A stretch of 18,352 nt of DNA from Bacteroidales bacterium UBA1181 (GCA_002310215.1 DBYR01000010.1:1-18352), one strand, 5' to 3'; counted from the stretch's first letter, positions 1 through 7,187 are shown. Notes: generated from the sequence alone by a model not told the origin. Numbers and translations: made by a program.

Positions 1-12
1 AAAAAGAAATGA
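1..12 (+). CDS. possible last codons of a gene entering from the left
   Basis: Reading frame 1 on the plus strand gives three lysine codons and then TGA at 10-12. A strong plus-oriented terminator hairpin starts only five bases later, so this is plausibly the 3' end of a gene lying outside the window. Four codons are too few to identify a product, and the reading is suggested by position only. Confidence 0.2.
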   Translation, partial: KKK

Positions 13-16
13 ACCG

Positions 17-46
17 AAGGGGGTTGCCAAGCAAGGCGATCCCCTT
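17..46 (+). terminator. intrinsic terminator of the gene to the left
   Basis: A 12-bp stem (AAGGGGGTTGCC pairing with GGCGATCCCCTT, including two G-U pairs) closes a six-base loop AAGCAA. It is followed by a pyrimidine-rich tract, TTTCCTTTTCC. The orientation and position fit termination of a plus-strand gene ending at or before the left edge. Confidence 0.65.
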
Positions 47-123
47 TCCTTTTCCAGGAACATTCCCCAACATTTTCATAGGGATGAGGCAAAAGACGAT
101 CAACCATTTCCGCCTCTGAAACA

Positions 124-203
124 GTAAATCGTAAATAGCTAAATAGTAAATCGCAAACGTCCAAACAGTAAATAGTAAATAGTAAATAGTTAAATAGTAA
201 ATA
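124..203. repeat. AT-rich heptamer tandem repeat (AGTAAAT units)
   Basis: The stretch is built from imperfect copies of a seven-base unit, AGTAAAT, with variants such as CGTAAAT and AGCTAAAT. The most regular part is at about 165-203. It lies between the plus-strand terminator at the left edge and the minus-strand terminator at 204-236, so it is noncoding. A related array sits in front of ahcY at 6934-6982. Function unknown. Confidence 0.6.
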
Positions 204-236
204 ATGCCACGAGGGTCACTGCATCCCCCGTGGCAT
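204..236 (-). terminator. hairpin terminator after the cysteine-rich protein gene
   Basis: An inverted repeat pairs ATGCCACG with CGTGGCAT and continues inward as GGG/CCC after a one-base bulge. It lies 27 bases past the stop codon of the minus-strand gene ending at 263. On the minus strand it is followed by an AT-rich rather than pure-T tract, so it may be a moderate terminator or a 3' stabilising hairpin. Confidence 0.6.
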
Positions 237-262
237 CACCAAATTTATGAAAACATATTAAC

Positions 263-2122
263 CTATTTCGTCACAACACCCGTCAAATCCTTGGAGAAGT
301 CAACATCGAACTCCACGCCATCCACAACGAGATGGTATGGTTTCGCCTCAAGATTCACCACCTCTGATTTGACATCAAATATGCACAAGCATCTGCATCT
401 ATCTCCGCCCTCTATCGTGCGAATCGTGATGGTATCCCCTTGGGCCACCGCCTCAGTACCCTTTGTCGTGCAACAATTAATTTCGAGGTCATAAGAAGTA
501 ACAGTCAACACGCCAGTCTCTGGAGAGAACTCATAAGAGACAAGTGTATCCGCGGATTCAATATGCGTTAGGGTACGTTCCAAGGAACGAAGGCTATCCG
601 CCAACTCTCTCGTCTCTCTCTTGCAAGGGCTCAAGGAAAGGAGACGACCCCTTATACCCGTAGAAATAATCCCCTCCACGATAGAGTCTTTAGACAAGTC
701 AACATCAAAAGAGATATCACCATACGTCGAGCCCCGCACTGTAATATGATAGACACGAGGCTTCAGATTTTCCAAGCCAGTGGTAACATCATAAGTACAC
801 ATGCACTTACATGGCATACCGACCTGAACAGGGGTAATAACTATATTGTCACCATTTACGTCAGTCACAGACTGCGCCTCGATGCAACAGCTCAAAGGCA
901 CATCATACGCCACAACGACGCCCTCGCCCCGACTGAGGTCGAAGCGGTAAGAGACCAACGTGTCTGAAGATCTCTCGAGCTCCTCGGTCAAACCTTTTTC
1001 CGAAGAAGAGCCCTTGCATGAACTGCCCTCCAAGAAACGGCCCTTCGGATCTCCATACAGAATCACGCCACTAAAGTCTCCTTCGTTTCCGATATGCAAA
1101 TCAAATGAGCTGCCCTCCACTCGGAAGTGGTATATTTTTTCACTATCCGCAGCACCTTTCCTCAATCCATTCACATAAGAAGTGACATCGTAATAGCACA
1201 TGCAATCACAGTCCAGTCCGGCTTTCTCATACACAAACACGACAATTGTATCCTTCATTTGAATCACCGAAGAGACTATATTCGCACAACAATTTGTATA
1301 AACATCATGGGAGGTGATATAAAGTTGGTCGTTTTCATAATCATATTGATAAGAAACCAATGTGTCGCCGACTTTTCTTCTCCATCCGAACCCATCAATA
1401 TCATCGCCATACTCTTCTTCCAAATAATGGTTCTTACAATTGCTATGTTTCACATAACCGCCATTCGGGAATCTATAGATAACACCCTCTGTACTAGTGC
1501 TCAAATCGATATAAAAGTTGTCGGCGCCTTGCAGGTCGATGCGATAAGGCTCTGCATGAACACCCGTTAAGACCACATTCACATTGTAGCCATAACAGAA
1601 ACAATCACACGCCAACATGACACCCGTTGCAGTATCCTCGATAATAGGAAATTGATCAAGATTGATGCCGATCTGGCCACTGGTTCTTGTGACCAAATAA
1701 TTCAGATCCGCAAACCACTCCGACTCGCAACACATTCCCTCCAAGGAATAGATGGTTAAGGACAACTCTCCTTTCTCTGGAGAATACTGATAGGTGACTA
1801 ACGTATCGCTCACATATAAGGGAGCATTGGAATCAGCAGAACAGTTTCTCACTGCGGAGACCTTCTCCACGTCCAATTCCGTATGTCCGGAGAAATAGAC
1901 TTGGGACAAATCCTCCACGTAAAATTTCTTAGTGAAATTCTGGTGCCTACCCTTCGTATGGATCTCCACCTGGCGAGTGGAATCGATATGGACAACAGTA
2001 TCATACACCGACAACTCGTAAATATACGTTCCAATGCCGCTATTTATATAAATTTTATTGGCTACTGAAGCGAAGCAGAAAGCTGTCAACGCTATCAGGC
2101 TCGTAAGTATATATTTTCTCAT
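263..2122 (-). CDS. secreted protein with four six-cysteine repeat modules, unknown function
   Basis: Function not recognised. The 619-aa protein starts with a signal peptide (basic MRK, then hydrophobic residues to about 19). Residues 22-80 resemble the N-terminal domain of the upstream 162-aa protein, with a strand-rich stretch ending in DLSQVYFSG. The rest is four tandem modules starting at C94, C229, C369 and C500. Each has one cysteine, a linker, a DTLV[ST]Y motif, a CC pair, a CxCxC cluster (172-176, 305-309, 438-442, 576-580) and a beta-rich tail. That gives exactly 24 cysteines after the signal peptide. The last module ends early at GVVTK and no sorting domain follows. The start codon lies three bases after the stop of the 162-aa gene, so the two are almost certainly one transcript. 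The cysteines could form disulfides or bind metal; the sequence does not decide which. The protein is likely exported, and surface exposure is unproven. Confidence 0.85.
   Translation of the reverse strand: MRKYILTSLIALTAFCFASVANKIYINSGIGTYIYELSVYDTVVHIDSTRQVEIHTKGRHQNFTKKFYVEDLSQVYFSGHTELDVEKVSAVRNCSADSNAPLYVSDTLVTYQYSPEKGELSLTIYSLEGMCCESEWFADLNYLVTRTSGQIGINLDQFPIIEDTATGVMLACDCFCYGYNVNVVLTGVHAEPYRIDLQGADNFYIDLSTSTEGVIYRFPNGGYVKHSNCKNHYLEEEYGDDIDGFGWRRKVGDTLVSYQYDYENDQLYITSHDVYTNCCANIVSSVIQMKDTIVVFVYEKAGLDCDCMCYYDVTSYVNGLRKGAADSEKIYHFRVEGSSFDLHIGNEGDFSGVILYGDPKGRFLEGSSCKGSSSEKGLTEELERSSDTLVSYRFDLSRGEGVVVAYDVPLSCCIEAQSVTDVNGDNIVITPVQVGMPCKCMCTYDVTTGLENLKPRVYHITVRGSTYGDISFDVDLSKDSIVEGIISTGIRGRLLSLSPCKRETRELADSLRSLERTLTHIESADTLVSYEFSPETGVLTVTSYDLEINCCTTKGTEAVAQGDTITIRTIEGGDRCRCLCIFDVKSEVVNLEAKPYHLVVDGVEFDVDFSKDLTGVVTK
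266..1843 (-). repeat. four tandem six-cysteine protein modules within the 619-aa gene
   Basis: Taking each module from its leading cysteine, the units on the DNA are 1439-1843, 1019-1438, 626-1018 and 266-625, about 120-140 codons each. The CC-to-CxCxC distance is 25-26 residues in modules 2-4 and 40 in module 1, which carries an insertion. Conserved landmarks are DTLV, CC, CxCxC followed by a DV-type strand in modules 2-4, a Y-h-h strand, and GVI or GII before the next cysteine. The modules are well diverged from each other, so the duplication is old. Confidence 0.8.
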
Positions 2123-2125
2123 ACC

Positions 2126-2614
2126 CTATTTCTTTATAAGTTTGATTGACTGATTGTTAACTTTCACAATATAGACACCCTTAACATCGGGCAAGGTCAA
2201 TTGGACCACTCCGTTCTCCGATGAGTTCGTTTGCTTGATCGACTCTCCCAAAACAGTGAACAGCTCGACTTGCGCCGACTCGTCCAAACCCTCGATCAGA
2301 ACGTTTTGGTTGTCCAGATAGGTGACACGCACTTCGTTCGCATCAATCTCTGGCACTCCCTTATTACTGCACGGCATAGGAATTCTCGCAAAATAATACT
2401 TGCTGACATCCGAGAATGAATAGGATAACGAAACCGACCCCTCCACAAACAAGCTATCATTCCTATACTGTAATTTCGGAGAATCTTCCAACACATAAGA
2501 ATACGTTGTGTGATCCTTTAATTCAATCATCACAGCATTTGGGTCATCCGCATTAGCGAATGCAGCCCCATACGCCCCTATTAAGGCCCCAATTAGTAAA
2601 CATTTCTTTCTCAT
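2126..2614 (-). CDS. small secreted protein with a T9SS-type sorting-domain-like C-terminus
   Basis: The 162-aa protein has a signal peptide (MRKK, hydrophobic core, probable cleavage after AFA at about 20). Residues 28-76 form a short domain (MIELKDHTTYSY...DVSKYYFA) common at the start of Bacteroidetes secreted proteins. Residues 93-162 look like a type A Por/type IX secretion C-terminal domain: predicted strands, the VELFTVLGE segment, then GVYIVKV and a lysine-rich end SIKLIKK. In that family the tail directs passage across the outer membrane by T9SS and is then removed. Almost nothing remains between the two domains, so the mature product would be very small. It is the first gene of a unit with the 619-aa protein three bases downstream. 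I found no perfect promoter upstream. Molecular role unknown; the T9SS assignment is from sequence resemblance only. Confidence 0.8.
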   Translation of the reverse strand: MRKKCLLIGALIGAYGAAFANADDPNAVMIELKDHTTYSYVLEDSPKLQYRNDSLFVEGSVSLSYSFSDVSKYYFARIPMPCSNKGVPEIDANEVRVTYLDNQNVLIEGLDESAQVELFTVLGESIKQTNSSENGVVQLTLPDVKGVYIVKVNNQSIKLIKK

Positions 2615-2960
2615 TGCTTAAAAATACGTTAAATAAATACACTATATATAAAAAACTTTCACCCTAACAAGGTCATATTCCAACTATAAAAAACTCAACA
2701 TAAAAAAGGGGGAATCCTTCACCCTATATTTCCATCCCAAATATGACGACCCTAAGATATGCATATATACACACAATGCAAAATTTTCTCATCAATTATT
2801 TTTATGCACAGGCGATTATTTAATATAAATCAAACACACAAAGAAGAATATTACCCCAAAAAGATTATCTATAACCAATAAGTAATAGGCTAAATACGAA
2901 TACAACATCCGCAAGAAGGCCTAAAAACATAGGACGAAGAGATTCCGCCACAGTGAAAAA
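2615..2960. other. 346-bp AT-rich intergenic region, no gene seen
   Basis: The region lies between the start of the 162-aa gene and the stop of the 228-aa barrel gene, both on the minus strand, so it should hold the promoter of the first and the 3' end of the second. I found no perfect minus-strand TAnnTTTG box. The nearest is TATAGTTG (complement of 2691-2698), without a convincing -33 element. No clear hairpin with a T tract follows the barrel gene. No ORF or RNA fold is recognisable. Confidence 0.5.
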
Positions 2961-3647
2961 TCAATTCTTACCCAACTTAAAGGAGGCGATTAAAGAGATA
3001 ATCGGCAACGCGGAGCCCCCATAATGAGAACGTCCGTATGCCTCCAGACAAGCTTCGTCATCCGTACGGAGGAAATCATACGCCGCTTCGACTCCCAATG
3101 CGAAATTATTGGTAAAGAACCATTTAGAACCCACATATACGCCAAGAATAGGAGAAAATGTATTGGACTCTATCTCGTTCCAGAGTTCAAAATGGGATTG
3201 TTCCGTGTACTCCGTGCGTTCCATGAAACTCTCCGCACAAATGTCCACGCCTCCGCATATACCCGCATAGGTGTCGAAAAATTTCATAAACTGGAAATGG
3301 AAGGCACTACGCAACGTCAAGGAACCTTGGAACACCTTCACTTTCTGCGTAGTATAATAGAGTCCGAACTCATCCCGATAGTGGCAAGCGGAGAACTGCA
3401 CACCCAAATCGACCGCCCCGTTTTTCCCAAACAGATCACTTCTTATAAAACCACTCGCCATGCCAGCGGAAGCAGACAAGGAGAAGCAAGGGATATCCGC
3501 CGCCGCTCCCGAAGTGAACGGAGGAATACCCACACCCAAGCCCAACGTGGTCTGCCCTTTCGTGGCAATCTCAATTTCGTCAATGGATGACGCATTAGCA
3601 ACGCCACACAGTAAAAAAACGGCTAATATGCAAAGGAAACGCCTCAT
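2961..3647 (-). CDS. outer-membrane beta-barrel protein, 228 aa
   Basis: A signal peptide (MRRF, hydrophobic core, cleavage after ANA at 19) is followed by alternating polar and hydrophobic strands rich in aromatic and glycine residues, such as TTLGLGVGIPPF, AVDLGVQFSACHY, FSPILGVYVGSKWFF and FALGVEAAYDFL. It ends with the strand ISLIASFKLGKN. Size and pattern fit a small barrel of about eight strands, possibly outer-membrane-protein beta-barrel or OmpA-barrel-like. Five cysteines remain in the mature part, more than is usual for such barrels. No periplasmic binding domain is present. The gene has its own well-matched promoter 24 bases upstream and stands alone between two other minus-strand units. 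Ligand or function cannot be told. Confidence 0.8.
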   Translation of the reverse strand: MRRFLCILAVFLLCGVANASSIDEIEIATKGQTTLGLGVGIPPFTSGAAADIPCFSLSASAGMASGFIRSDLFGKNGAVDLGVQFSACHYRDEFGLYYTTQKVKVFQGSLTLRSAFHFQFMKFFDTYAGICGGVDICAESFMERTEYTEQSHFELWNEIESNTFSPILGVYVGSKWFFTNNFALGVEAAYDFLRTDDEACLEAYGRSHYGGSALPIISLIASFKLGKN

Positions 3648-3670
3648 ATCCTATCAATATATTTTGTTAA

Positions 3671-3702
3671 CAAAGATATAAATATATGGAACAAAAGCCA
3701 AA
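3671..3702 (-). promoter_or_regulatory. Bacteroidetes promoter for the 228-aa barrel gene
   Basis: On the minus strand a perfect -7 box TATCTTTG (complement of 3671-3678) has a TTTG -33 element (complement of 3699-3702) 20 bp upstream. The expected start site is a short distance before the ATG at 3647, and AGGAT lies directly before that ATG. Confidence 0.75.
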
Positions 3703-3732
3703 AAACACCCATCTTTTTATGGAATCGGGAGG

Positions 3733-4569
3733 TCATTCCCCGACGAAAAAGCCACAATCCGCACAAAGAGGCTCCACCACTTCATGACGACGGAATCCAT
3801 CCAAGATATTCCTTGCCCTTTCCGAGACAATAATCTCAGAGAACGGTTGTTCAAACACATTTCCCAAAGACATTCCGCCGTTGGCATCAAGGCAACAAGG
3901 CACCACTGTTCCATCAACCAAGATAGCCACATGATCCCTCATCGCATAACATGTACGGCGACGGACCTGCAATATTTTTTCCCCGGGCCAAGTAAACCGC
4001 GCCGCATTTTGGAAGAACACATGGTCTGACAACTTTTTGTTTCTGACCGAAAAAGCATCAGACATATCCACACCCCAAAAATCAGACATGAAGGAAAGAC
4101 ACGTCCGATTGAACGGAGAGATGTCGTCATCCACCCTATTCCATAAGCGAAGGGAAAAATAGCTATCCTCAGATTTATCCTTCGCAAACAATGACACCTG
4201 CTCCAGATAAGACAGCCAGCGGGATTCAGGCAGATTCTCCTCTGCGTCATGCAAGGAAACGTTAAACTGGCGTATGGCGGAACGAAGTAACAATTCGCGC
4301 CGCAAATGAATCAATGAGCCGTTGGTCGTCAGATTGACAAGGAAGCCTTGCCTAAAGGCTTCGGACAACAACAAATCCAATTGAGGGTGCAACAAAGGTT
4401 CACCCAACACATGCAAATAGATATAATCTGTATACGGCTTGACAGAAAAAAGTATCGCCGAAAAATCTTCCGGCGATACAAATCTCTTTTCCCGAACCGA
4501 CGAGCAGCAGTAGCTGCAGTTAAAGTTACATCGGTTGGTTATTTCTACATAAACTTTCTTAAATCGCAT
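3733..4569 (-). CDS. radical SAM/SPASM domain protein, substrate unknown
   Basis: The 278-aa protein has the radical SAM iron-sulfur motif CxxxCxxC at C14, C18 and C21 (with C22 adjacent), followed by LGEP (55-58), the usual GGE-type SAM contact, and TTNG at 81-84. The C-terminal part has SPASM-type cysteines at C207, C225, C226, C269 and C272, with the typical GTVVPCC and SLGN segments, so an auxiliary cluster is likely. The protein stops six residues after C272, shorter than many SPASM domains that carry another cysteine there. The family makes radical modifications, often on peptides or proteins. No signal peptide is present, so it is cytoplasmic. It begins five bases after the stop of the PorT-like barrel gene and is presumably co-transcribed from the promoter at 5373. 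No precursor peptide is visible nearby. Confidence 0.88.
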   Translation of the reverse strand: MRFKKVYVEITNRCNFNCSYCCSSVREKRFVSPEDFSAILFSVKPYTDYIYLHVLGEPLLHPQLDLLLSEAFRQGFLVNLTTNGSLIHLRRELLLRSAIRQFNVSLHDAEENLPESRWLSYLEQVSLFAKDKSEDSYFSLRLWNRVDDDISPFNRTCLSFMSDFWGVDMSDAFSVRNKKLSDHVFFQNAARFTWPGEKILQVRRRTCYAMRDHVAILVDGTVVPCCLDANGGMSLGNVFEQPFSEIIVSERARNILDGFRRHEVVEPLCADCGFFVGE

Positions 4570-4574
4570 TACGA

Positions 4575-5315
4575 TTATGGGTTGTACTCCAAGATACCCG
4601 TGTTATAAGCACGCTTGATACCCTTCCAATACTGGAACTTGTAACCAACGGATAAATTCAAGCCTGTCGTTTTGGAGGTTGTCAAACCCTGGGAGAATCC
4701 AAGATTCAAATAGAGACCGTTTGCCACTTCCTGGAACTCATAACCCACCTTCACAGTAGGACCCCAATCGAACTCGTCAAGGATACCACCCACGCCGAAG
4801 GTGTTGCGCTCTGTCTTATCGCTCTTTCCGCAGACACCGCCTGCGAAGAAAAGGCCCAAACCAGGGGACAATTGACCAGGACCGACATTCATGATGTTAT
4901 AGTACAACACAACAGGGACCCTTATGTATCCTGCAGTATATTTTTCCTCGATTGTATCTCCAACAGCTTCGCCGATGACATTACCCTCTTCATCATAAGC
5001 GTCCACTATAAGAGGCGCCTTGACTGTGGAACCCTCCAATTGGAAAAGCACTTCCGGCTGAATCGACCAATGCTTCTCGATGATGATATCCATCAACGCA
5101 CCCGCATGGAAACCCGGTCTAATGCTTGCGTCCTCTATATTAGCCGTAGCGGCGATCATTTCTGGGGAAACTCCGTAACTTGGCATCAAATCACCGTTCC
5201 ACTTCGTCATGTTAAATCCGCCTTCCAATCCGAATCGGACCTTAACATCCTTCTCCGCAAATACATTCGACGTCAACATGAGCAACGTCGCAAGCGCAAT
5301 AATTATCTTTTTCAT
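4575..5315 (-). CDS. PorT-family outer-membrane beta-barrel protein
   Basis: The 246-aa protein has a clear signal peptide (MKKIIIALATLLMLTSNVFA, cleavage at about 20). A pattern typical of the PorT/OMP_b-brl_2 family follows: an opening strand FGLEGGFNMTKW, then RPGFHAGALMDI and HWSIQPEVLFQLEG, a pair of strands around YIRVPVVLYYNI, GPGLGLFFAGG, and late strands GPTVKVGYEF and GLNLSVGYKFQYW. About 24 residues follow the last apparent strand, so it does not end on the barrel signature. These proteins are common and mostly uncharacterised in Bacteroidetes; PorT itself belongs to the type IX secretion system, but that specific role is not implied here. It is the first gene of a unit with the radical SAM gene. 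Confidence 0.85.
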   Translation of the reverse strand: MKKIIIALATLLMLTSNVFAEKDVKVRFGLEGGFNMTKWNGDLMPSYGVSPEMIAATANIEDASIRPGFHAGALMDIIIEKHWSIQPEVLFQLEGSTVKAPLIVDAYDEEGNVIGEAVGDTIEEKYTAGYIRVPVVLYYNIMNVGPGQLSPGLGLFFAGGVCGKSDKTERNTFGVGGILDEFDWGPTVKVGYEFQEVANGLYLNLGFSQGLTTSKTTGLNLSVGYKFQYWKGIKRAYNTGILEYNP

Positions 5316-5372
5316 GGACTTATAACAACAATTACATTTTCAATACACCAGAAAAAAAACTTCTGAGTGCGA

Positions 5373-5402
5373 CAAAGTTATTTAAAATTCGTTAATAACA
5401 AA
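5373..5402 (-). promoter_or_regulatory. Bacteroidetes promoter for the barrel/radical SAM unit
   Basis: The minus strand reads a perfect -7 box TAACTTTG (complement of 5373-5380) with TTTG (complement of 5399-5402) 18 bp upstream. This predicts a leader of roughly 50 nt before the ATG at 5315. Confidence 0.7.
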
Positions 5403-5472
5403 TAAAAACGATGACCTTTTTTTTCTAAATAGTGAAAAAACACCCAAATTGATCGTTCCAAATTAGAAATCC

Positions 5473-5498
5473 GCCCTTCCGAACCGATTCGGAAGGGC
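5473..5498 (-). terminator. hairpin terminator after ahcY
   Basis: A perfect 11-bp stem (GCCCTTCCGAA with TTCGGAAGGGC) closes a four-base loop. It lies 15 bases past the ahcY stop codon. On the minus strand the following tract is GGATTTCTAATTT, so the T run is interrupted. It also separates ahcY from the next promoter at 5373-5402. Confidence 0.7.
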
Positions 5499-5513
5499 AG
5501 AGAAATACGTTCA

Positions 5514-6932
5514 TCAATATCTGTACATATCGGATTTGTACGGTCCATCGACAGAGACGCCAATATAAGCAGCCTGCGCAGGCGTCAACTTTGTCAGTTT
5601 CGCACCGATTTTAGAGAGGTGAAGTCTGGCGACCTCCTCGTCAAGCTCTTTCGGCAAGCAGTAAACGCCCACCTCATATTTCTTCGTGAAGAGCTCGATC
5701 TGCGCCAAAGTCTGGTTGGTAAACGAGTTACTCATCACAAATGAAGGGTGGCCAGTGGCACAACCCAAGTTGACGAGCCTTCCCTCCGCCAACAAGATGA
5801 TAGAATGTCCGTCAGGGAAGAAGAACTGATCCACCTGAGGTTTGATGTTCCTGCGTTTGATGCCTGGGTATTTCTTCAGCTTATCCACCTGGATTTCGCT
5901 GTCGAAGTGTCCGATGTTACATACGATGGCTGAGTTTTTCATCTTCTCCATGTGCTCCACCGTGATGATGTCCACATTACCCGTCGTGGTCACATAAATA
6001 TCCCCGATCGGGAGCGCATCCTCGACGGTAACCACCTCATAGCCTTCCATAGCGGCCTGCAAAGCGCAGATAGGGTCAATCTCTGTAATCAACACGCGAG
6101 CGCCGTAGTAACGCATGGAGTGTGCGCAACCTTTTCCCACATCGCCATATCCACAAACGACGACCACCTTGCCGGCCACCATAATGTCGGTGGCACGTTT
6201 GATACCATCTGCCAAAGATTCGCGGCAACCATACAAGTTGTCGAATTTAGACTTCGTGACAGAATCGTTCACATTGAATGCTGGGATACGGAGTCTTCCC
6301 TCCTTCTCCATTTGATACAAACGATGCACGCCCGTCGTCGTCTCCTCAGAGACACCCTTTATCGAAGGAAGCATCCTATTGAAGAACTTGCCGTCCACCT
6401 TACGAATCTCCTTCAAGATGTTAAGCAACTCTATCTCGTCCTCGCTCTCCGCGGAACGGTTCAGAACGGATGGGTCATCCTCCCCATTCGCTCCCAAATG
6501 GATCATCAATGTGGCGTCACCTCCATCATCCACAATCATATTGGGGCCCTGTCCGTCGCCAAAGTTCAAAGCCTGCAGGGTACACCACCAATAATCCGAG
6601 AGGGTTTCACCTTTCCACGCGAATACAGGCACACCCGCCGCAGCGATAGCCGCCGCAGCGTGATCTTGCGTGGAGAATATATTACAACTGGCCCAACGTA
6701 CCTGAGCGCCCAACTCGACCAAGGTCTCAATCAAGACCGCAGTCTGTATGGTCATGTGCAAAGAACCGGAGACACGCGCGCCCTTCAAGGGTTTTTGCTT
6801 CCCATATTTCTCACGAAGAGCCATCAAACCAGGCATCTCATTTTCCGCCAACTCGATTTCCTTACGTCCGAAATCCGCCAAATTAATATCCGCAACCTTA
6901 TACGGGAGGGATGAGAACAAAGAATCGCTCAT
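5514..6932 (-). CDS. ahcY: adenosylhomocysteinase (S-adenosylhomocysteine hydrolase)
   Basis: The enzyme reversibly splits S-adenosylhomocysteine, the product of SAM-dependent methylation, into adenosine and homocysteine. It is cytoplasmic and uses bound NAD. Family marks are SGSLHMTIQTAVLIETL (55-71), the CNIFSTQDHAAAAIA block near 83-97, IPAFNVNDSVTKSKFDN near 216-232 with the substrate lysine and aspartate region, the NAD-binding loop GYGDVGKG at 261-268, and the C-terminal end PYKSDMYRY. The C-terminal lysine and tyrosine of the neighbouring subunit normally help hold NAD. Its 472 aa fit the bacterial form. It appears to be a single-gene unit, with its own promoter about 120 bases upstream and a hairpin downstream. 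The leader contains heptamer repeats, and I see no SAH riboswitch fold. Confidence 0.98.
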   Translation of the reverse strand: MSDSLFSSLPYKVADINLADFGRKEIELAENEMPGLMALREKYGKQKPLKGARVSGSLHMTIQTAVLIETLVELGAQVRWASCNIFSTQDHAAAAIAAAGVPVFAWKGETLSDYWWCTLQALNFGDGQGPNMIVDDGGDATLMIHLGANGEDDPSVLNRSAESEDEIELLNILKEIRKVDGKFFNRMLPSIKGVSEETTTGVHRLYQMEKEGRLRIPAFNVNDSVTKSKFDNLYGCRESLADGIKRATDIMVAGKVVVVCGYGDVGKGCAHSMRYYGARVLITEIDPICALQAAMEGYEVVTVEDALPIGDIYVTTTGNVDIITVEHMEKMKNSAIVCNIGHFDSEIQVDKLKKYPGIKRRNIKPQVDQFFFPDGHSIILLAEGRLVNLGCATGHPSFVMSNSFTNQTLAQIELFTKKYEVGVYCLPKELDEEVARLHLSKIGAKLTKLTPAQAAYIGVSVDGPYKSDMYRY

Positions 6933-6933
6933 A

Positions 6934-6982
6934 TTTACTATTTTACAATTTACAATTTACTATTTATTACGATTACTATTTA
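6934..6982 (-). repeat. heptamer repeats in the ahcY leader
   Basis: Read on the minus strand, the bases just before the ahcY ATG are AAATAGTAAATTGTAAATTG and similar units of TAGTAAA/TTGTAAA with a seven-base period. They end one base before the ATG. The units resemble the array at 124-203. They fall inside the predicted transcript, so they could affect translation initiation by keeping the start unstructured; that is inference. Confidence 0.6.
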
Positions 6983-7054
6983 TACTTATCACACACTAAC
7001 AACAGAGACGATTTGGTGGGAACACATTCGCCAGCCTAAATTGTTAACATGATA

Positions 7055-7085
7055 CAAATATAGGCGATTTAGGAAAGCCACCAAA
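7055..7085 (-). promoter_or_regulatory. Bacteroidetes promoter for ahcY
   Basis: The minus strand has a perfect -7 box TATATTTG (complement of 7055-7062) with TTTG (complement of 7082-7085) 19 bp upstream. It lies about 122 bases before the ATG, giving a long leader, and is back to back with the plus-strand promoter at 7158-7187. Confidence 0.75.
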
Positions 7086-7157
7086 CATCCGTCAATATAT
7101 TTCTCACATTCGGAAGGGCAATCTTTCCATTTTTTAACATTAGCATGCGCCGCAACC

Positions 7158-7187
7158 GTTGCGAATAGAAAAAAAACACTAACTTTG
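7158..7187 (+). promoter_or_regulatory. Bacteroidetes promoter for the thioredoxin-rml unit
   Basis: A perfect -7 box TAACTTTG lies at 7180-7187, with GTTG at 7158-7161 about 18 bp upstream. Because the box overlaps an in-frame TTG at 7185, it argues that translation of the thioredoxin starts at the ATG at 7239. Confidence 0.7.

Noticed and set aside
204..494. A plus-strand frame whose ATG directly follows the heptamer repeats, as at ahcY
   Set aside because: Its first codons are part of the terminator hairpin at 204-236, and the rest is antisense to the cysteine-rich protein gene, which has a signal peptide and conserved modules.
3733..5315. A RiPP (modified peptide) gene cluster around the radical SAM enzyme
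   Set aside because: No short precursor gene, leader-peptide-binding domain, peptidase or exporter is adjacent, and the partner gene is an outer-membrane barrel.
5952..6914. A 320-codon open frame on the plus strand
   Set aside because: It is the antisense shadow of ahcY, whose protein matches the family along its whole length.
6933..7054. A possible SAH or SAM riboswitch in the ahcY leader
   Set aside because: The leader has no conserved paired core that I can recognise; most of it is AT-rich or heptamer repeats.
5488..7122. The string TTCGGAAGGGCA occurring both in the ahcY terminator and near 7110
   Set aside because: One copy is part of a perfect hairpin and the other has no pairing partner, so a shared role is not supported; a 12-base coincidence is possible.
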